A DNA stretch of 64,000 nucleotides from Rhizophagus clarus (GCA_015698045.1 BLAL01000274.1:1426001-1490000); one strand, 5' to 3'; positions 45,803 through 58,730 are shown, counted from the stretch's first letter. A program made the numbers and translations. The notes: generated from the sequence alone by a model not told the origin.

Positions 45803-48800
45803 TATTTTTTAAAAATATAAAAAATAAAATTTGCCTTTATAAATTAAATGATTTACGGCTTAATTTAATAGTAAAATAATGCTCACATGACAGCGGGAAA
45901 ATATCGTGCCATATGAAACATTGGGGTGTACAACTAACTGTACGACTATGTAAATCAAATTTTTGCCGGGATTTTAAAAATTGCGATACAACTCGACTTC
46001 TTTTAGATTTTTTTTTTTTAATACATACAGTATTATTATTCAAGTACAGAATTTATAAATTAATATTGCAATGTATTATTTTTTTTTTTTTTTAGATCTA
46101 CTTTTTAATATTATATCTATTGATATCTTCGGGAGAATTAGAACCAAGAAAAAGCCTTAGTTTAGACTGCTGTGGTTCTTAGCTCATATTTTGATGGTTT
46201 TAAGACCATTTTTGAACTTGTATTTCTCAATCTTTTTTCAAACGCTAGGCTTGCGTACGTTTTTAGTAGCATTCGTGTTAATCGTGTAATAGTAAAGATC
46301 CAAATGTATATATAGAAACTTTAAAAACAATGCAATACCATGATTTTTTGAAAATTCAAAGATATTGAAGTTTAAAAATGTATCAGGTTTAATAGGAAAT
46401 TCATTATTGAAAAATATTATAAAATAAACTTTAATTAAAATGATTTATAGGTTAATACAATAAAATCTTCAATAATTCATTTTTATATGACACTGTACAC
46501 AAGTTTTGATTTACATAGTCCCAATGTAACATGTTAATCCAAGCTTCTTTATCGAATCTAATATTGAAACACGTAAATTTCATCCGACTTTTTGTAAATA
46601 TTTTAAAATAATTATAAATGTTATAACAAATTATTATAAATTATTTTTTTCTAATCGTAAAAAAAAAAATCAGGCTAAATGAGCTTGAGGATTCATTTTT
46701 ACCACTTAAAATTTCACTATGATACTTGAACTTTTAATCACCACTTTTGACCATAATAAGAAAATATAGGGCACATTGTAAAGTAAATAATTCTTAATCT
46801 ACCCGGGTATTTTTCTTAAATAATATGATTAGCGCAAAAATGAGGCATACAGAATTTGATCATTATTATTCGCATATTATTTTTGTTACAGTATTACACA
46901 ACGTTTTTTAAGAAGAAATTGTTCGTTTGCGCGAATAAATTAGAAAGAAGAATTTTTTAACACCTTAATTTCATATAACAAAGCATTTTATTAATTTGAC
47001 GTTACGTTTCAAATTTATAGAATAAAACACTATACCTTTAAACTAAGACGCATTAGTATTTTTAAACCTGCTGAGCTGTTCTATATATTTGATAATTTAA
47101 CTAATATGCTTGAAATTATTATGTAAAATAATATTGTGGGTGAAACCAAAACCTGAACCCAGTTTCGCCACAGGTGTCCATAATCCAAAAAGGTGATTGG
47201 CCAAATTTTTCATATACTGCGCGCAGTCAGTATGCAAAGTAACCGTAATTTAACGCATATTGAAACTAGATTATGATAATATATCGATAATACAGGGAGG
47301 GAGTATTGATGATATATATTAAATCTAGATACATTATAACTTAAATGAAATTATTGAAGATAGTGAGAAATAGTGTATAAGAAGAATATATTGATATTCA
47401 AAATGCAGCGTAACGAAATATACATAGATTTGAAATAATTGTTTTTATGTAAATTTTATATTAATGCGCTATATACAGTAAAAAAAATTAATTAAACCAC
47501 AAAAAGTTTCTAATACAATAAAATATACAGAAAAAAAACATAAATTTCAAAGTACTTAGTGACCGAAACTTAATTTTAAGTTTACGGAGAGGTTGGACAA
47601 GTTACGGAGGTTTGGTCCGTTTCAGATTTTAACCTTAGAAGGCTAAACGTTTCGCCAATCACAAAACATTCATTAAAATAATAAGTATATAAAGCGCACG
47701 ATAAATTTTATTGTAAATAATAATAACCCATATAATATTTGCTCAATCTGAACTAAATCTGAATATCTCCATATCTTTACTTGTTCGACAAAAGTTAGAT
47801 TAATTTGGTTAAATAAAGAGAATATTTGTATAAAAAAAAACAAATCCGTTATAAAAAATAAAGTTTAACGTGATTTAATTTTATTGAAAATATTTTAAAA
47901 GCTTAAAAAGAACTAACTTTTCTTGTATACTGGCTTAAATATAAAGATGTGTAAAAACATTAAAAGATAAACTTACAGGTTATCGTATACCTGAATGTAA
48001 AATACAGTATATCATATTTTTTTTAATTGTTCACTTCTCAACAATAATGTTATTAATACGATTTGATAAAATTTTGAAATTAACATTTGCAAGATTTAAA
48101 GAATTATTTAAAATGAGAAACATAATAATTAAAGAAACATACTTTAAAAGGTGATTTTATTTAGTATAAAGATTAATCACAAAACAGACTGGTAATTCAT
48201 TGCCTAATTTTCAAACATATCTATAAATAAATGGGTTAGAATATCACCGAACTGCGAAGATCATGCTTATAAATACGATATTAAACTATTTCCAGTTAAT
48301 GATGTTTATCAATAATACTTTTTGCAATCGTAGTTTATTTATAGCTTAATAAAAGAATGTCAGCATGCTTGGCTGTAACCTGTAGGATAATAACAAATAA
48401 ACTTTTCTTCTCATTCAAATAATCATCCACTTATGGTCCCAGCAGATAACTGCATTCATGAATTCCCTCATTAAAAACTTTATTACGCCTCAAAAATTCT
48501 TAAATTCTTTGGCGTTAAATAAGTATTACAACAGAATTCTAAGACGGTAATAATAGATAAATGGTGAAACGCATTGTCAAATATGAATATTTTTAATGTA
48601 AGTTACGATACGCCTCGCGAACGTATCATACGTTAAAAGGATATTTGTTTTATTACCAAATATCGACGTAAATGAATAGAATTAGGAAAACTCATGGTAA
48701 CCATGGTAATCATCAAACAGGATTATGTCGCTATTGTCACTTTTGCAACATTCTTATAAAAGTCTCTTCTTTCAACGATCATTAAACTTAATTTCTAATT

Positions 48801-49122
48801 TTAGGATATGCATATTTATTTGTTAAATTTTTTTCACTAAACTAAATTCTAATGATTGTTTCTAAAGATGTGCGACAAAGATACGGAATCGTTATTCCGA
48901 TTTGCGCGGTTTCACGAGGAATTGAAAATCACGTTTCAAAATTCTCACGTGAATTGTTTCGTATAGTTATAAATACAACCAGGTTTTTTCGACGTAAAAT
49001 TTAAATAATTCATTTATCATTTCCAATAATTCACCTTTATTTTCATTTTCATTCTAAATAATTCATCTTATTTCTATTCCTTTTTTTTTTTTTCCTAAAA
49101 AAAAATAAACCACCCTTGCAAA
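45803..49122. other. Intergenic, AT-rich
   Basis: Upstream region of two divergently oriented genes (kinase-Sel1 to the left, DUF2235 to the right). No gene recognised. Minor items: a perfect 12-bp palindrome ACTGCGCGCAGT near 47217, and G/T-rich repeat-like wording at about 47,570-47,630. Confidence 0.45.
49081..49105 (+). promoter_or_regulatory. T-tract/A-tract junction before DUF2235 start
   Basis: Thirteen T's, a CCT spacer and nine A's lie 18-42 bases before the ATG at 49123. Confidence 0.45.
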
Positions 49123-50286
49123 ATGGGCAAAAATATTGTCGTATTATGTGACGGTACTTGGGATAGTCAAAGTTCTAAAAGCAATATTTATGCGTTATAT
49201 AAAGAATTACTTGAACAAGATAATCAGCAACACGTTACATATATAGACGGAATTGGAGCTGGTAAAATAGCTTTGGATTTTATTATTGATGGAGCAATTG
49301 CTTCAAGTCTTGATGCTAAAATCAAAGAAGGTTATAAATATATAATTACTCATTATAATCCTGGTGATGATATATGGCTCTTTGGTTTTAGTCGTGGTGC
49401 TTATACCGTTAGATGTATTGCAGGAATGATTCGAAATTGTGGAATATTAAAAACTGATAGAGATATTACATCTGATCAAATTGACAAACGTATTAATTTA
49501 GCTTATGAAATTTATCGTAATAGAGACACGATTCATCATCCTGACGGAAGTGGATCCGATAAATTTAAAAAGGCTTTTAGTTATCCTGATTCTGAGAAGC
49601 CAATTATTAAATTTCTTGGATTATGGGATACTGTTGGTGCTTATGGTATACCCGCCTATATAATTGATAAAGGTTTTAAATATTTGGAACTCTATGATCA
49701 GACTATACCAAATATCGTTAATGTTGCTTGTCAAGCCTTAGCAATTCATGAAAGAACTTCTTTCTTTGAACCTTGTCGAATATTACAAAATAAATCTGGT
49801 ACGGTAACTATAAAAGAAACTTGGTTTCCTGGTGTACATGTAGAAATAGGAGGAGGATATACTTTGACATTCGCCGGTAACTCAAGAATACCTAAGGCAA
49901 CTATTTTGTGGATGATAGAAAATATTGTACAAGTTGGAGGTTTATTAATGAGTGATAATATTGAAACTTATCGTACTCGCTTCTCCCCAGATACTGGACC
50001 TTCTTGGAATATTAAAAATTTGATATTTGATCGTAGCAATTCCCTTATACCAACGATCGCGCTTAAGGATAGAGTAATTCCATTAGAATTAGATTCTAGC
50101 CAAATGTTTTTAAGAAAAGATTTGATTTATAGAGATAGTGACTGGTTACTTCCATTTGGTCCTAGATCCCATCTAAAAAATCAATATGTTTCGAATACTT
50201 ATGAAGAGTTACGTAAAGTCATGGAAAAGAAAGGGATTAAACTATATAACAATGTAAAATATGACAAAGTTAAGGCTCACTTATAA
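49123..50286 (+). CDS. DUF2235 alpha/beta-hydrolase
   Basis: Single exon, 387 residues, ATG 49123 to TAA 50284-50286. The N-terminus carries the family opening NIVVLCDGTWD; residues 88-93 are GFSRGA with the nucleophile serine at 90 (Gly-x-Ser-x-Gly elbow). LGLWDTVGAYGIP follows in the middle, and WFPGVHVEIGGGY supplies the histidine region. This family (DUF2235, related to the catalytic domain of Tle1-type phospholipases) contains lipid hydrolases; the substrate here is unknown. No signal peptide or membrane segment is visible, so cytosolic action is likely. A dead 3' copy lies at 33947-34222 in the same orientation, showing that the gene has been duplicated in this region. Length is normal for the stand-alone fungal type. 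Confidence 0.9.
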   Translation: MGKNIVVLCDGTWDSQSSKSNIYALYKELLEQDNQQHVTYIDGIGAGKIALDFIIDGAIASSLDAKIKEGYKYIITHYNPGDDIWLFGFSRGAYTVRCIAGMIRNCGILKTDRDITSDQIDKRINLAYEIYRNRDTIHHPDGSGSDKFKKAFSYPDSEKPIIKFLGLWDTVGAYGIPAYIIDKGFKYLELYDQTIPNIVNVACQALAIHERTSFFEPCRILQNKSGTVTIKETWFPGVHVEIGGGYTLTFAGNSRIPKATILWMIENIVQVGGLLMSDNIETYRTRFSPDTGPSWNIKNLIFDRSNSLIPTIALKDRVIPLELDSSQMFLRKDLIYRDSDWLLPFGPRSHLKNQYVSNTYEELRKVMEKKGIKLYNNVKYDKVKAHL

Positions 50287-51766
50287 TAATATATAATTAA
50301 GAAACGTTTAACGAGCAATTATTTAATATTTTATTATTCTATATTTAATTCATTTTATACAACTAATATACATTAATTTATATAATAATCCTTTTTACAT
50401 AATTATTATGTTATGAATCTTACTTTGTATTAAAGTATTTAATGTAAAAGAAGTGAAGTCTCATTAAGTATAATAATCTGTGAAATGCAATAATTGTTCT
50501 AGTGAATCGCTTGTAGTTATGGCCAGAATAGTCTTGGTTTCCGCTAACGGAAAAGTAATCACATATATTTGGAAAAGAAGATCATAAACATGTTTTTGCA
50601 ATTAGAATATTGACCATGTCATAATTTTTAAAATCGTATAGCAATAATTGAAGATTTAATCAAGTTAATTAGTATTAAGAAAACAATCATAAAAAAAAAA
50701 CGTAACAAAAAATGGTGCGTTCGTGTGTTACTCAAATAAAATTTTGAATCAATTACAGTAGAAAGAGACAGAGAATTACAAATACGTATTATGTATGCAA
50801 CTATTTCTGCAATTCTTTCTTATATAATGATATAGAGAACTACATATTCGCAATAATGATTTTCAACGCGAATAATGAATTTCCTTTTTTTTTGTCTTTT
50901 TTTCTTTTTTCTTTTATTTTTTTGGTGTAATCTTTTATTTATCTGTCTACCATAATAAAAATTAATATTTATCAATAGATCCTTAAGTATTTATCTCTTT
51001 TAATTTTCATAAGCATTTATTGAAAGTAATCATAAGAATTCAAAACGAAGTTACGGCCATCGGAAAACATTAATCTATCAATAGTACGAACCACCTGATT
51101 ACTACAAAAAAAAAAAAAAAAAAAAAATGAGATTAAAATTAATATACTAAAAGCAACTTCGTTTTGAAATAAATAAATAACTAGTACAAGTTGATGTGCG
51201 GAAATTTCGTCGCAACCAAAGTCCTCATATGGATGTAAGAAGGCCTATTCTGATATACATAATTGCAGTGATTTAGAGCATGCATTTGTTTTTTTTTATC
51301 GTAGTGTAAAAAACAGATGCTAAAGTTTTCTATTCAATAAACTGTTGTGCCATTTAATTTGGTGATACAGTTTTTTTTTATATTTTTTAGAATAACATTA
51401 CTCATAAAGCCCCGGCTGAACGATCATTAAAACACTTGGCAGGTATACTCTTTTTCGGTTAGAAAACTTTGCTTGCGAATTTATATCTTAGATTCTTAGA
51501 TTTAGGAGTAAGAATAATGAACCCGAATCTTAAATCTAAGATAGAGTATTTGGCCCTCCCTCCCTCCTAACGAACAGACGGTTAAATAATTTTTGTTACA
51601 GTACACAAAAAAAAAGAATATAAACAAAATACAAATATTTTTTTTCTACACTTGTAAATATGAACAAACCCGTTATCAAAAAAAAAAAAATATTTAAAAA
51701 GTATACTGTTTTACGTTATTGTACACAAAAAAACAAACATCGAACATCAAATGATCTCCCTTAGAG
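50287..51766. other. Intergenic, AT-rich
   Basis: No gene recognised. An imperfect hairpin lies at about 51486-51543 (TATCTTAGATT ... AATCTAAGATA words). CCCTTAGAG at 51758-51766 is the left target copy of the next element. Confidence 0.45.
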
Positions 51767-52206
51767 CAGGTTGTCATGGGACACGGACACGGACTTTGGA
51801 CGTCTGGGACGGGACAGTCCGCGTCCGTGTCCGGATATTTTACTGTCCCCGGACACTTTGTCCGAAAAATACGGGAATAAAGATGAGGCGGAATCTTTGC
51901 ACTTATCTTCAAAAAATAGTTTTTATATTCATTAAACATTACCAATTTGCCATATCTGGTATCTTGTTGGTGGAAAAAGAATATTTCTAAAATATTTGTT
52001 TTTCATGCAATCAACTAGTATATTTCATATCTTAGCGCGGACCTGCGGACATATAATTATTGTCCCGGACAGTTCTTGAAAATTCTGGACATGTCCCACT
52101 TGACAATTATAATACGGGACGTGTAATCGGACAAAAATCCCGGACATGTCCCGGAATGTCCGTGTCCGCCTAATTTTTGCGGACACTGTCCGGTGCACAA
52201 CACTGC
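51767..52206. mobile_element. hAT-like non-autonomous element (~440 bp)
   Basis: The left end reads CAGGTTGTCATGGGACACGG, and the inverse of the right end reads CAGTGTTGTGCACCGGACAG, an imperfect terminal inverted repeat. It is bounded by a direct repeat CCCTTAGAG (51758-51766 and 52206-52214), which fits the 8-bp target duplication of hAT elements with one extra matching base. The interior, especially both ends, is unusually G+C-rich for this window and packed with GGACA/TGTCC words in both orientations, resembling subterminal transposase-binding sites. No transposase is present. Confidence 0.8.
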
Positions 52207-52214
52207 CCTTAGAG

Positions 52215-55200
52215 ATATATCCCACATAATAATCTTTTTTCCGCATTAATAATATGTAAATAAACCCGTTATCAAAAAAAAAAAAAAAAAAAAAAAAAAT
52301 AACGAAATAAATCATCTTTTAATCTAACAACTAATAAAAAAAATATTAAATCCTTTGTTTAAAATAAAAAAAAATTCCACTCTACCAAAATTTTAAACAA
52401 CTAATAAAAACTTACATTAATTTTAGAATTTTTTAATAATTTTTTGCTAAATCGATTCTTAAAAATTATTTCTTAAAAAAGAAATTTTGTCATGCTAAAC
52501 TCATATGAAACATACGAAATTTTTCTAAAAAAAAAATAAAGATTCAACTGATCATAGCCTATTTAAAAGATCTGATCATCCTGAAAAAATTTCTTTAAAA
52601 AGAAATTGTCAAATTCTTTCCAGTCGAAAAAAAAATATTTATTTTTATTAAATATAAAATAAGAAAACTTCTTTCTAATGCCAGTAAGCACAACATACTG
52701 ACTGTATTACGTTCACAGCTTTTCCCAAAATTCAACAAAAGAAATCATTGCTGAATGACGAAGGTTCATCGAAATCATCTATTTAAGGTAAATTTATTGG
52801 CTGCAATGGTTAGTATACGGTACTTAATTTATTTTTGAAAAAAAAAAAATATTTCTAAAATAAAAAATTCATGCTAAAATACTACGATACACAACATACG
52901 ATTAAATTAATAAAGTAATCGCTACTTTCATCAAACCTATCGCAATGGTGAATCTTGACTTGACACGATGTCAGATGTAGACATAAACGTTATGGTAATA
53001 GGACAAATCACAAAGTGTTGATGGTAAGTTGATTTTCGATTTTCTTGTGGAAGAACCAAAAGATTTTCAGTTATAAATGAGACATGATCCAAATAACAGC
53101 TATTTAAGCTCTTAACCAAACCTTAAGGTCTACAACAGCGATTTTAATGGTTATGTAGAAGTCCTATTAAATTTTCGCAAGTATCTCCAACCAGACAAAC
53201 CTGAAATTATACATTAGCATCCGCATTATGACAAACCCCATTTCTATTATGAACCAAAATGAAATATTTAATGAAGCTACTAATGATTAATCTTCCTCTT
53301 TTTCTTTTAAAAAAGTTTTCCTCTATAACTTTTCGTATAAATTTATAATCTTTATCATATTTTATTCTTTATTTATAGTTCATTAACTTTTTATAGTTTT
53401 TCTATCTTATACTCTTATTACATAAAAATAATGTATTTACATTTACTTTCTTTATAATAAATTAAACTACCAATCAAACTAAAGTATAATAACTCAATGT
53501 TTTAATAAATAAAATAAATAAAATCACCATATGAACGATTACAAGAATTGCATCACCACATTTTTTAACCAATTAAAATATAACAACCTATTTACGTGAT
53601 CGTAAACTATTTTTGTAGACCGTTGCGTCATCCCATTTTTTTTACATCCATATCGTGGGTACTAAAAAAAAACCTACTGCCTAGTTTTTTTATCAAATTA
53701 AATAAATAAATGAATAAATAAATATTGTTTTCAATTTTCATATTAAAAAGGTAATAGTGTTTCATTTTCTTAGGAGAAATAAATTTCTTATTCCATTTTT
53801 TTAAAAACAAGAAAAGTATTTTTATTTTTTTTTTATTAGAAAATTAGAATAAAAAAAATTATCAGTTACGGATTTACCACAATAAAACACCACCTGTTTT
53901 GAAGCTGAAGGCCGAATCTATGCAAAGAAAAAAAAAAATGTTTTTTTTTTATTAGTCGCTAATATGTAATAATAGAACTTTTTTTTTCTAATTTGAGATT
54001 TATCTGATTCGCCCTTTCCAATGTATCTGCTCATCCATTTCGAAGCCGAACCTAAGAAAAATTTGTCTTTTGATAGATCGACCGTTTCTGAGGTATAAAA
54101 AGTTTATTAGCAATTAGTTATTAATAAAAAATATTTTTTTTTTTTTTCTTTATTCTAGATATAGAATGGCTTACCGGATTTACTGCAACTGAACTGAACT
54201 TAATGTAAGAAGGGAAAAACAATACTATTCATTGAAGAAGAAATTATTAAATAAAATTTTTAAAAAATCGATTTATTAAAAATTATGAAAAAAAATATAA
54301 TTTAGCAAAATGCAGTAATAAATATAATGATTTTAACAGCCTTACAGGTTGATATATTGTATGTATAATAAATAATTTTAGAAATAAGGTTATGAAAATT
54401 ATAAAGTGAAACTTTTAGAACACTGAACGAGTTCAGATCAGTTCTGATTATCTCCTGACTCGATATTTTTTTTCAGGTTGTTCAGGTTGGGTTAGATCGG
54501 GTAACCTATAATAAACTAACTCATACAACCAAAAGTATTCAATTAATTCAGGTTACCTCCGGGTAATTCGGCAGCTTGAAATTTTAGAAACATCAAAAAC
54601 GTTTCTTGATTAAAAACGATCTCTCCTTTCCCTATATCGATATGCTTTCTGAATCTTCCAAGTCCGATGACCTAAATAAATCAAAAAAGAAGCATAAATG
54701 GATTACTAACGAATTAAACGCATCCCTTATCGTTATACTGTATACCTTTAGACTTATCTGAATTTTCAAGTCCGACAATCTACAAAAAAAAGAAAAAAAT
54801 CTGGCTTTCCTACAGAGAAAGCAATAAAATAAAATAAATTATTTCAAAAAATATATATATATATTTTTTTTTAAAAAAAAAAAATCAAAATGGCAATTAC
54901 TTTAAACCGTTATATTTATTAATTAAAAATCAAAAATAAACTATGTTTATATAAAAAAAAAAATAAATTATAAAAACGAAAAAAAAAGATTATCAACAAG
55001 CCATACATACATTATATAACCATTTGTGAATTAGTAATTTTTTTCTTATTTATATCAGACAAAATCGAACTTAAGGTAAAGAGAAATTTATTAGTTGTTA
55101 GTTATTATTTAAAAAATTTCGTCACTTACCAACTTTGATGCCAAACACTTCAAATAATCCATTTCAAGCTGAATAATTAAAAAAAAAAAAAATTATTAAT

Positions 55201-56964
55201 AAAAGAAGAAAGAAAAAACGTAATGATTTAATAGTCGAAAGACATAATAACTAAATATAATTTTTTAATTGTAAAAAATCTAATTATTAAAATTAAAGCT
55301 ATAAACTAATCGCAATCCAATCATAGTTTAAAATAATTGTTAATCAATCCCGGATCAAATAAATTTTCTATTTAAACAACCTTTGTTCGTCCTTCTCAGA
55401 AAAATCAAATTCATAATCAAATATCTATATCTAATCTAATCTAATCATTTTTAAAAATGAATGGGTCACTTAATTTACTAAAAAAGGCGACTTTTTTGAA
55501 TAAAAGGAAATTGTCCATTACACAAAATGACCCAACAATTTAGTAAACACATATTACGATTTACCATACAGCGCTGCACAGCACTCTCAGTGCAAGAGAA
55601 GTACCCACGTAATAAATCACTTTCGCAGTTGCACAAAAATACGTATACTTGATTTAACAAAACTATTACTTTATTATCCTTAATTCCTAAAATTCGTACA
55701 TCAATGAATTAAATAATCAAGATCTTATAACTCATTATTATAACTTCCAGGTGATCCTAATTACTCTACCATGACCACTTAATTTAAGACCACTAAGACC
55801 CTGCAAAATCAATATTAAATTTATACTGAAAATTAAGATATTTTATATATAAATTACGCCACAATTCTACTTCTAATTACACCAGAAATTCGGGATTTTT
55901 GTCCCAGTACTAATCAAAATCCGATTTTGAATAGCCGATACTATTAAAATTGTTACATTTTACATTTGAAATATTTATTCCAATTAAAAAAAACTAAAAA
56001 GTTCTTTTTGATTACTTAATTCTATTATTACATGATTAGTACCCCTTTCATTCAGTCTAGCTAGGCTGGCTTTCTTGAATAGCACTATTTAGCGGTATAC
56101 GGTCGAAACATGCAGTGAATTTTTTTTTTAAGGTAACACAAATCTCTTGGCGGATCCTTTAAATGTTCGATATGCATGTATGAATATAAAAATCGTTGGC
56201 GCTACTTAAGTAACTGCAGCACATTTCACGAAATTGTATATAATAATGGCCTTTTTCACATGAAGTAAAAATAATAAACACTTTATAATAAATATATTGG
56301 CAGGTATAATAGCCGATGTTCCATTATTTCTTTTTTCAATATCATGGAAATCCTATAACATAGAATTGGATTAAAAAAAAAAAATCATCACAACTTTATT
56401 AGTATATGCATTTTTCTCTAAATCTTATTTACCCAAGTTTTACTCTCAAATTCTCGAAATAGTTAACATGTTGCCATGTTTGTACAGATCTAACTCACAT
56501 GGTTATCACGAAAGAGACTTTTTTTCAAACTAACTGCCTCAGCAACGGAATTCTTTATTAACTGAATGTAGAACTACTAATCAAAATTTGTCAATTATAA
56601 TAACTAGGAATAAATATAATCGCACATTTTAGTGTGCATAACTAACCAATTTTTGGTTGTAGAATGATGCAATAGGTACCTGCATGCAATTTGTTTTGAT
56701 AACAATCGGCCTTTCATTTCTGTTATCCACGTGAGCTGTGTCACATCAGCATTCTAGAAGAATAGGCGTTATAGAAAGTTTCTGATTCAGGTTGCGTAAC
56801 ATTCGCGTTTCACCACAAAATACTGCATGATAGTAGTAGCCCATTTAAGAAATGATAATAGCCAATATGAAATAAAATAAATAAACAAAAAAAACAAGTA
56901 AAAAAATATATATATGAATAAATCGAGTATCAGCTTTCAGGTTGTAAAAAGTTTTTCAACTTTG

Positions 56965-56999
<35 letters not shown>

Positions 57000-57017
57000 C
57001 TTAAATTCAAAAAAGAA
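52215..57017. other. Intergenic, AT-rich, with possible exon-like fragments
   Basis: No gene recognised with confidence in 4.8 kb. On the minus strand, short acceptor-like/exon-like pieces of related wording occur near 53,905, 54,030, 54,665, 54,770 and 55,150 (see findings). A T9/A12 tract at about 54864-54884 is followed by an ATG at 54890 that opens only ten codons. 54,420-54,560 has GGTTCAGGTTGGGT-like words typical of a decayed dispersed repeat. Confidence 0.4.
56965..56999 (+). promoter_or_regulatory. T-tract/A-tract junction before kelch gene start
   Basis: About eleven T's directly followed by about 24 A's, ending 18 bases before the ATG at 57018. Confidence 0.45.
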
Positions 57018-58730
57018 ATGATTTTGTTAAAAAATTTTATAGTTTACATCATACATAATATTTTTCTTCAATTATTAATACTAAATGAAGTAAAATCTCA
57101 AAAGTTTATTAAACCAGATCCACGTAATGGTCATACTTCTACATTTATTCATGATAAATTATATATTTTAGGTGGAGTTACTAACAGGAATAATTCATCA
57201 CCAAAGGAAACATTTTTATATGTTGATTTCTCTGTTTCTTTTAACGTCAACAAAATAAATTGGCATAACTTATCTTCAAAAAATAGTATTGTTCCATCAC
57301 ATCATCTTGCTACAACCTTGGCAGTTAATAATACATTATTCCTATTTGGTGGTATTAATATAAATAGTCATGAAATCATGGCTCCAGCTTATAAATTTGA
57401 TATACAAAGTAACTTGTGGAAAATCCAAGAAATAAATGGTATACCAGGAAAACAAGGAGCAATTTCTATATTTGATGAATCAACCATATATTTGTTTGGT
57501 GGATCCCCTTTTACGTACAATATTAACGACTTGTTTATAATAAAGTCAAATGATCTAACTTGGAAAAATGCTAATTTAACTAATTCTCCCTTTCCAAGAG
57601 CTCAATATGGTGCTGTATTATTACCAAATAAGTATATTATCTATATGGGTATGTGATTTTATTTTATATTAATATATAAAATTTTATAAATTTGATCATA
57701 TTATTCTTATAATTAGGTGGCTATAATAATGGATCGATTCCACTGGATCAGGTAAATATAAAATAAAAATAAAGACCATCAATTAATCAATCAATCAATT
57801 AATTTCTTTATATATGTATAAAGGTATATTTATACGACATAAGGAATGATTTTTGGACTATAAAGGTAACACTTTTTTTTTATGTAGATTTTATTATTAA
57901 TAATATGTAAATTATCATTTTTTTTAAACATTTTAGCAAACTTATGGATCAATACCTTCAGCAAGATATTCATTTTCAAGTATTCTTGGTAGATATTATT
58001 TTAACGCTTTGACAATAATATTGTTTTTATAAAAATTTAGTTGAAATTATCTATTCAGAAAAAAAGTTAATTTAATTTCATGATTAATAGGACTAGATGG
58101 AAATAATATAATTATTTTCGGAGGACAAGAGGACGATAAAACAATCGTCGAAAATTCACTTTATGTATTAAACGTAAATAATTTTAATTGGCATATTCCA
58201 AAAGTTACTGGAAAAATTCCGTCAAGTCGTACTTCTCATAAAGCAGCGTTAATTGGAAAACACATGGTTATAACTTTTGGTAAATAAAATAGTAATGCTT
58301 ATTTATTCAAATTTTTAATTTAATAAAAATACTTATCTATAATTATGTATTATAAGGTAAAGGTTATAATCAAGAAATTGAAGATGATTTACTACTACTT
58401 GATATTAGTAATAATAATGAATATGCATGGACATCATATTTCGCGCTTTCACCAATAACTAATAGTAAATCGCTTGACCAAACTGATGCACAGCCTGACC
58501 AACCTGATACACAATCTATGCAATCAAACGCAACAAACGGGTCAGATGTTATGACTGGTTTAATCATTGGAGCTATAATTAATGGCATTTTATTAATAGT
58601 TGGAACTTTCTTCTTATATAAATGGTATAAAAATAAAAGGATACGAAATAATGCGACATTACCTAATCAGATAAATAATCAAGGGCAAGAAATAATCTCA
58701 ATTCCTGAAAATACAGAACTTCATACATAA
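57018..58730 (+). CDS. Kelch-repeat protein with signal peptide and membrane anchor
   Basis: Six exons: 57018-57648, 57717-57751, 57824-57865, 57937-57988, 58091-58279 and 58357-58730, giving 440 residues; each intron has GT...AG ends and the frame joins without a stop. Residues 1-~28 are a hydrophobic signal peptide. Kelch blades are recognisable by their hydrophobic strand plus GG: DKLYILGG, NTLFLFGG, STIYLFGG, KYIIYMGGY, NNIIIFGGQ and a weaker HMVITFGKG. An N/Q/D-rich stalk is followed by a transmembrane segment at about 382-404 (GLIIGAIINGILLIVGTFFL) and a basic cytoplasmic tail with KWYKNKR. Expected topology: beta-propeller outside or in the secretory lumen, short tail inside. Ligand unknown. 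A decayed relative's C-terminus lies at 26480-26830. Confidence 0.9.

Noticed and set aside
51694..52315. Pro/Cys/Asp-rich frames on both strands
   Set aside because: Generated by the GGACA/TGTCC words of the hAT-like element, not a protein gene.
52937..53119. 60-codon minus-strand frame (MVKSLNSCYLDH...)
   Set aside because: Isolated, no family recognised, no supporting exons; could be a fragment but cannot be supported.
54890..54922. ATG after a T/A tract giving a ten-codon frame
   Set aside because: Too short; no splice donor continuing it was found, so only the tract is noted.
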